64,000 nt of DNA from Nonomuraea sp. NEAU-A123 (lineage in GTDB: Bacteria; Actinomycetota; Actinomycetes; Streptosporangiales; Streptosporangiaceae), in NCBI RefSeq assembly GCF_018603905.1, contig NZ_JAHFZZ010000011.1, forward strand, positions 299,599-363,598. The letters are read 5' to 3'. The notes below the pieces were generated by a model. It saw nothing but the letters and a program-made list of their open reading frames with translations, was not told where the DNA came from and ran no database searches. Within the stretch, counting starts at the first letter, position 1. The number at the start of each line of letters is the position of its first letter. Below are positions 61,801-64,000 of the stretch, in pieces. Position numbers and translations under genes: made by a program.

Positions 61801-64000
61801 GTGGCGCTGCCGGTGCTGCGGCGCGATCGGGACGAGGCCGGGCAACTGGTGACCGCCCTCGGCCGGGCGTACGCGCGCGGGACGGAAGTGAATTGGGAGG
61901 CGTTCTTCGACGGCGCCGGGCGGGCGGTGGACCTTCCCACCTACGCCTTCCAGCGTCGCCATTACTGGCTGCGGTCCTCCCACCACGGCGGTGATCCCGC
62001 CTCCCTCGGGCTGGAGGCCGCGGATCATCCTCTGCTGGGCGCCGCCGTCGAACTGCCCGACACCGGTGGATCGCTGTTCACCGGCAGGCTCTCGCTCGGC
62101 ACCCACCCCTGGCTGGCCGATCATCGGATCCTCGACACCGTACTGGTGCCGGGCACGGCCTTCGTCGAGCTCGCCGTCGCGGCCGGCCACCAGGCAGGGT
62201 GCGACCTCGTAGAAGAGCTGACCCTGGAGACCCCCCTCGTGCTGGGGGAGCGGGACGCCGTCACGATCGAAGTGATCGTCTCCGGCGCGGACGACTCGGG
62301 CCGCCATACGCTGACCGTGTACTCGCGGGCCGCCGCGGGCGAGCGGCCCTGGATCCGGCACGCGACCGGGACTCTCGCAGTCGGAGCGCAACGGCCCGCC
62401 TTCGACCTGGCCGAATGGCCGCCACCCGGCGCCGAGCCCATCGACGTCGGCGGACTCTACGAGCGGCTGGCCGGCGAAGGCGTGGCGTACGGACCCGCCT
62501 TCCGGGGGCTGCGCGCGGCCTGGCAGCGCGACGGCGAGGTGTTCGCCGACGTCGAGCTGCCCGACGCCGTGGCCGCGGACGCCGGCCGCTTCGGTCTGCA
62601 TCCGGCGCTGTTCGACGCCGTGCTGCACGCCATCGGGCTGGCCGAGCCGAGCGAGGACCAGCAGGTCGAGCTGCCCTTCACCTGGAGCGAGGTCAGCCTG
62701 TACGCGACCGGCGCCGCTGCCGCCCGCGTACGGGTATCCGCCGACGGCTCCGGCGCACCCCTGCTGACCGTGGCGGACGCCACAGGCGCGCCGCTGGCCA
62801 CGGTGGGCTCGCTGGCCATGCGGCCGGTCTCCGGCGCCGGGCTCCGCGCCGGCCGGAACGGGACCGGCGCCTCGCCGTACCAGGTGACGTGGACACCGGT
62901 GACCACCGGCGCGCCCTGGGACGACTGGGCGGTGCTCGGCACCGAGGATGACGAGCTGCCCGGGGCCCTGCGTTCCGCGGGACTCCCCGTGCGCACCGCC
63001 GTGGGGCTGGCCGCGCTGAGCGTCACGCCGACGGTGGTGCTGGTCTCCGCCGGGTTCGCGTCCGCGTCGGCCGACCCTTCGGCGGCCGCCCGCGACGTGA
63101 CCGGCCGAACGCTCGCCCTGCTGCAGGACTGGCTGGCCGACGACCGTTTCGCCGGCGCCAGGCTGGCGTTGGTGACCGGTGGCTCGGTGCGCGCCACCGC
63201 CGATGACGACGCCCCCGATCTCGTCCACGCGCCCGTCTGGGGTCTGGTACGCGCCGCGCAGGCCGAGAACCCCGGCCGGTTCCTGCTCATCGACGTGGAC
63301 GGCACGGAGGCCTCCTACCGGGCGTTGCCTACCGTACTGGCCGGTCAGGAACCTGAGCTGGCCCTGCGCGAGGGCGAGGCCCGCGCGCCGCGGCTGACCA
63401 GGACCGACGACGACGGCCTGCTGAAGCCGCCGGCCGGTGCGGAGTCCTGGCGTCTGGAGATCACCGAGCCGGGCACGATCGACGCCCTGGAAGCGGCAGT
63501 CTGCGACGCGGCCCGACGGCCCCTGGGCGAGTTCGAGGTACGGGTGTCGGTGCGGGCTGGTGGACTGAACTTCCGCGATGTCCTGATGGCCCTCGGCATG
63601 TACCCCGGTGCGGCGTCCCTCGGGACCGAGGGCGCCGGCGTGATCGTCGAGGTCGGCTCCGGCGTCACCGCGTTCGCCCCGGGCGACAGGGTGCTCGGGC
63701 TGTTCGAGGAGAGTTTCGGGCCCTACACGACGACCGACCACCGGATGATCGCGCACATGCCGGCCGGCTGGTCCTTCGTGACCGCGGCCGCGATGCCGGC
63801 CGTGTTCGCGACCGCCTACTACGGCCTGGTCGATCTGGGCGGAGTGCGGTCGGGGGATCGGGTGCTGATTCACGCGGCTGCCGGTGGGGTGGGGATGGCG
63901 GCGGTGCAGCTCGCTCGCTGGCTGGGTGCGGAGGTGTTCGGCACGGCGAGTGTGGGCAAGTGGGGAGCATTGCCGCTGGATGCGGAGCATGTGGCCTCCT
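52834..64000 (+). CDS. Modular type I polyketide synthase, loading ACP + modules 1-2 (partial)
   Basis: An open frame continuing past the window (3722 residues seen). TTG 52834 has GGAG 6 bases upstream and gives an N-terminus directly before the ACP helix. Loading ACP: Ser44 (GLDSL). Module 1: KS 102-528 (Cys275, His410, His450), AT 633-980 (Ser724 in GHSQG; VASH 825-828, branched-extender type), DH about 998-1265 (His1030-x3-Gly1034-x4-Pro1039), ER about 1483-1780 (Val1528 in GMVP; NADPH loop near 1618), KR 1790-1980 (LDD 1884-1886, Tyr1941, B-type), ACP Ser2111. Module 2: KS from 2170 (Cys2343), AT (Ser2795 in GHSVG; DGFH 2897-2900, malonyl-like), DH (His3097, Asp3101 instead of Gly), ER from about 3560 (Tyr3590 in GMYP), cut by the window edge. 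The chain begins with the capped beta-aminoacyl starter. Confidence 0.95.
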   Translation, partial: MSEQRRFLADLVNDLTVEVLRTVFPDAPDAVDPQRGFRELGLDSLAAVELHDRLAQAVGAELPITIAFDHPTPDAVVDYLFTEVLGLGDAAAVEVHPAVGRDEPIAVIGIGCRYPGGITSPEELWRLVAESGETLTGFPVDRGWDLDRLFDDDPDAPNSTYVRSGHFLHDAGEFDADFFGINPREAVAMDPQQRLVLEASWEAFERAGIDPRSLRGSQSGVFIGAEPQDYGPRLDKAPEEIEGYLVTGNAPSVVSGRIAYALGLEGPTLTVDTACSASLVALHLACQALRNGETDLALAGGVTVMSTPGTYTAFSRQRVLAADGRCKAFAASADGTGFSEGVGILAIERLSDARRRGHPVLAVIRGSAINQDGASSGLTAPNGPSQERVIRRALADAGLSPAEIDVVEAHGTGTKLGDPIEAHALMATYGKDRGERGPLRLGSIKSNIGHTQAAAGVAGVIKMAMAMRHETLPRTLHVDEPSPYVNWSLGAVELLTESRPWLANGTPRRAGVSSFGVSGTNAHLILEEPPVEATLDGDGGLPPAVVPMVLSGKAPEALRGQAARLAAHLAEHEDLDLADVAHSLVTSRSTWEHRAVVVAGDRAELLAGLTALSEGEPAADVIEGEATAERRAVFIFPGQGSQWAGMAVELLDSSPVFARRMDECAAEIESYVDWRLLDVLRGEPGAPSFERLDVVQPALFAVMVSLAALWESLGVRPAAVVGHSQGEVAAAYVAGGLSLADAVRVIVLRSRLFAERLMGRGGIAAIGASAGAVEERLTRWEGRLSIGAKNGPSSCTAVGDEAALAELVAQCEADGLRARLLPTTVASHCDQVDPLREQLTEMLRTVSPTMGDVPFYSTVTGGVLDTEELTADYWFHNARQPIEFQAVIEGLLARGHDAFLEMSAHPVLVMSVQDTIEEAGADAFASGTLRRGEGDLRRVLASVAQAHVRGVSVDWDSLLTGAKQVDLPTYAFQRRHYWLENRTSAGDVASAGLTAPGHPLLGAAVTLAESGGALLTGRLSLQLHPWLADHAAAGTLLLPGTAFVELAIRAGDQVGCGLLEELTLEAPLVVPERGGVWLQVSVGAPEDAGRRRIGVHSRSEDAPADAPWTRHASGYVAVDDAPEVFDLAQWPPDGATPADLDGLYERLASAGYGYGPLFQGLKAAWRRGDEVFAEVTLPEQARREAELFGLHPALLDAALHAGSLLDTADERLSLPFAWTGVSLRATGASAVRVRLSPAGPDTLSLWLADTSGVPVATVRSLISRPASAQQLSAASVAHGDSLFRVAWTAAPALPSATAAGGAAVLGPDPHGLRRAGIASAEFADLTALTTSDRLPDTVFVTFGSDGFMEQVGGDVPDGARAATHRALGLVQAWLADERLASVRLVVVTCGAVAAGTDAEVRDLANAPVWGLLRSAQSEHPGRFVLLDLDHSDVPVPAVLAALTEPQLALRAGELLVPRLARAATNDTLTPPAGAPEWRLDAAIKGSLDGLSLVPCPEAARPLGPDEVRVSVRAAGLNFRDLVVTLGMVPEHDEPIGGEIAGVVLEVGAGVADLVPGDRVLGLLDGAFGPVGVTDRRLLARMPAGWSFAEAASVPVAFLTAYYGLVDLAGVRSGDRVLIHAAAGGVGMAAVQLARWLGAEVFGTASEGKWGALALDEDHVASSRTLEFAEKFGRVDVVLNSLAGEFLDASLGLLSEGGRFLEIGKTDVREAGQVADAHPGVRYLPYSLMEAGPDRLRDQLAEVLALFERGVLELPPVRVWDVRRAGEALRFMSLARHTGKIVLSMPPTFGGGGGTVLVTGGTGGLGALVARHLVTVHGVRDLLLVSRSGMSATGAAELLQELSGLGARVRVAACDVADRDALAKVLAEVSAQAPLRGVVHAAGALDDGVLDSLTPERVDAVLRPKVAGAWNLHELTRELDVSAFVLFSSAAGVLGDAGQSNYAAANVFLDALAAHRRAHGLAAVSLAWGFWEQRSNMSAHLREADIARMERSGARGLSSEEGLALFDAALTVDEALLAPIRLDLAAMRRESASVHPLLRGLVHMPAQRNVAASAVPAGAVSALERQLAGLPETERDQVLVSLIRAQAATVLGHADAASVDAGRAFKELGFDSLTAIELRNRLNAATGLRLSATLVFDYPTPAVLAQHIKGKLLGAESPAAPVAAPAAPLDDDPIAIVGMSCRYPGGVDSPEALWRMLVEGRDAMAEFPADRGWDLERLYDPDTESAGSSYARVGGFVYEAGEFDAAFFGISPREALATDPQQRLLLEASWEALERAGIDPGDLRGSPTGVFVGASATGYATGPAPLPEEVEGYLITGNSSSVMSGRVAYALGLEGPAMTLDTACSSSLVAMHLACESLRRGESTLALAGGVTVLSTPEIFVEFSRQRGLARDGRCKAFAEAADGTAFAEGVGLVLLERLSDARRLGHQVLAVVRGSAVNQDGASNGLTAPNGPSQQRVIRQAVANAGLGLADIDAVEGHGTGTTLGDPIEAQALLATYGQDRPEDRPLWLGTVKSNIGHTQCAAGVAGVIKMVMAMRHGVLPKTLHVDSPSSHVDWSAGAVSLVTEPTPWPGGDRPRRAGVSSFGISGTNAHVVIEGVPAEDPVPDDAPAPADVPVPVVVSGRGEDGVRAQAERLRDFVVGSAAAGPAEVGHSLVRTRSLLSHRAVVVAADREQLVAGLARVAAGAEPVDVVTGPEGLGEGSRGGLGFMFTGQGSQRTEMGLELTRAFPAFKGHLEAVAAGLDRYLDVPLTEVMWGRPELLDQTLYAQTGLFAVEVALYRLLESWGVVPDYLLGHSVGELTAAHVAGVLSLEDACALVAARGQLMGSLPAGGAMVAVGAGERTVADLLSEISDLSGVAIASVNGPASVVVSGDEPAVERVAEEFARRGVRCRRLRVSDGFHSHRMEPILGAFGEVAGGLEYGVPEIPVVSNLTGEPVREFSAEYWVRHLREPVRFADSVAFLRERGVRTLLELGPDGVLSGLVQEQGPVPVALPVLRRDRDEAGQLVTALGRAYARGTEVNWEAFFDGAGRAVDLPTYAFQRRHYWLRSSHHGGDPASLGLEAADHPLLGAAVELPDTGGSLFTGRLSLGTHPWLADHRILDTVLVPGTAFVELAVAAGHQAGCDLVEELTLETPLVLGERDAVTIEVIVSGADDSGRHTLTVYSRAAAGERPWIRHATGTLAVGAQRPAFDLAEWPPPGAEPIDVGGLYERLAGEGVAYGPAFRGLRAAWQRDGEVFADVELPDAVAADAGRFGLHPALFDAVLHAIGLAEPSEDQQVELPFTWSEVSLYATGAAAARVRVSADGSGAPLLTVADATGAPLATVGSLAMRPVSGAGLRAGRNGTGASPYQVTWTPVTTGAPWDDWAVLGTEDDELPGALRSAGLPVRTAVGLAALSVTPTVVLVSAGFASASADPSAAARDVTGRTLALLQDWLADDRFAGARLALVTGGSVRATADDDAPDLVHAPVWGLVRAAQAENPGRFLLIDVDGTEASYRALPTVLAGQEPELALREGEARAPRLTRTDDDGLLKPPAGAESWRLEITEPGTIDALEAAVCDAARRPLGEFEVRVSVRAGGLNFRDVLMALGMYPGAASLGTEGAGVIVEVGSGVTAFAPGDRVLGLFEESFGPYTTTDHRMIAHMPAGWSFVTAAAMPAVFATAYYGLVDLGGVRSGDRVLIHAAAGGVGMAAVQLARWLGAEVFGTASVGKWGALPLDAEHVAS

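Noticed and set aside
1..64000. CRISPR arrays, tRNA or rRNA genes, insertion sequences
   Set aside because: No spacer-repeat arrays, cloverleaf-like segments, rRNA motifs or transposase genes were seen on either strand by eye.

Overview
The window comes from a high-GC filamentous actinomycete. GC-rich third codon positions, translationally coupled ATGA/GTGA overlaps, carbohydrate ABC importers without their own ATPase, and a modular type I polyketide synthase (PKS) all point that way. The protein style fits Streptosporangiales (Nonomuraea or Actinomadura relatives), but genus is an inference and no rRNA is present.

Positions 1-30150 hold catabolic and housekeeping accessory loci. (i) 24-6364: a GH43 glycosidase with a sugar ABC importer (binding protein and two permeases), divergent from a LacI regulator with two palindromic operators between them. 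(ii) 6365-6880: a structured leader resembling a c-di-GMP-I (GEMM) riboswitch, a 39-residue ORF and a hairpin terminator. (iii) 6922-7728: a MarR regulator divergent from a small monooxygenase. (iv) 7812-11407: a HyuA/HyuB hydantoinase/oxoprolinase pair. (v) 11620-12581: a GtrA membrane protein between two 44-bp direct repeats. (vi) 12587-14819: an ABC exporter and a small, probably truncated membrane protein. (vii) 14892-23459: an amino-sugar locus with GH89 alpha-N-acetylglucosaminidase, MurQ etherase and a BadF-type kinase, divergent from a ROK regulator and a second sugar importer. (viii) 23461-29601: an MFS exporter divergent from a P450 operon (P450, TetR, ferredoxin reductase, second P450, ferredoxin) with a shared palindrome.

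From about 30171 to beyond the right edge lies a biosynthetic gene cluster for a glycosylated polyketide macrolactam built on a beta-amino acid starter. Its sugar genes are rmlA, rmlB, an rmlC-like epimerase and a DegT/DnrJ aminotransferase. Its regulators and transporter are a LAL-type LuxR activator, a zinc-ribbon/TetR protein and an MFS exporter. An operon of acyl-CoA carboxylase beta subunit, crotonyl-CoA carboxylase/reductase, KSIII and 3-hydroxyacyl-CoA dehydrogenase should make an alkylmalonyl (for example ethylmalonyl) extender. A complete vicenistatin/fluvirucin-type starter cassette follows: two adenylating enzymes, stand-alone ACP, PLP decarboxylase, trans-acyltransferase and iminopeptidase. 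The first PKS gene begins with a loading ACP, then a fully reducing module, then a second module that runs off the window.

The expected logic is: VinN-like ligase loads an acidic beta-amino acid (aspartate or 3-methylaspartate) on the ACP; the VinO-like enzyme decarboxylates it; the VinM-like ligase caps the amine with an amino acid; the VinK-like acyltransferase moves the dipeptide to the PKS loading ACP; the chain is extended; the VinJ-like peptidase removes the cap so that macrolactamisation can occur. No glutamate mutase is visible, so a beta-alanine starter as in fluvirucin is the simplest reading. Module 1 (branched extender) followed by module 2 (malonyl), both carrying DH and ER, fits a saturated fluvirucin-like 14-membered lactam. 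The product identity cannot be settled without the remaining modules and the glycosyltransferase.
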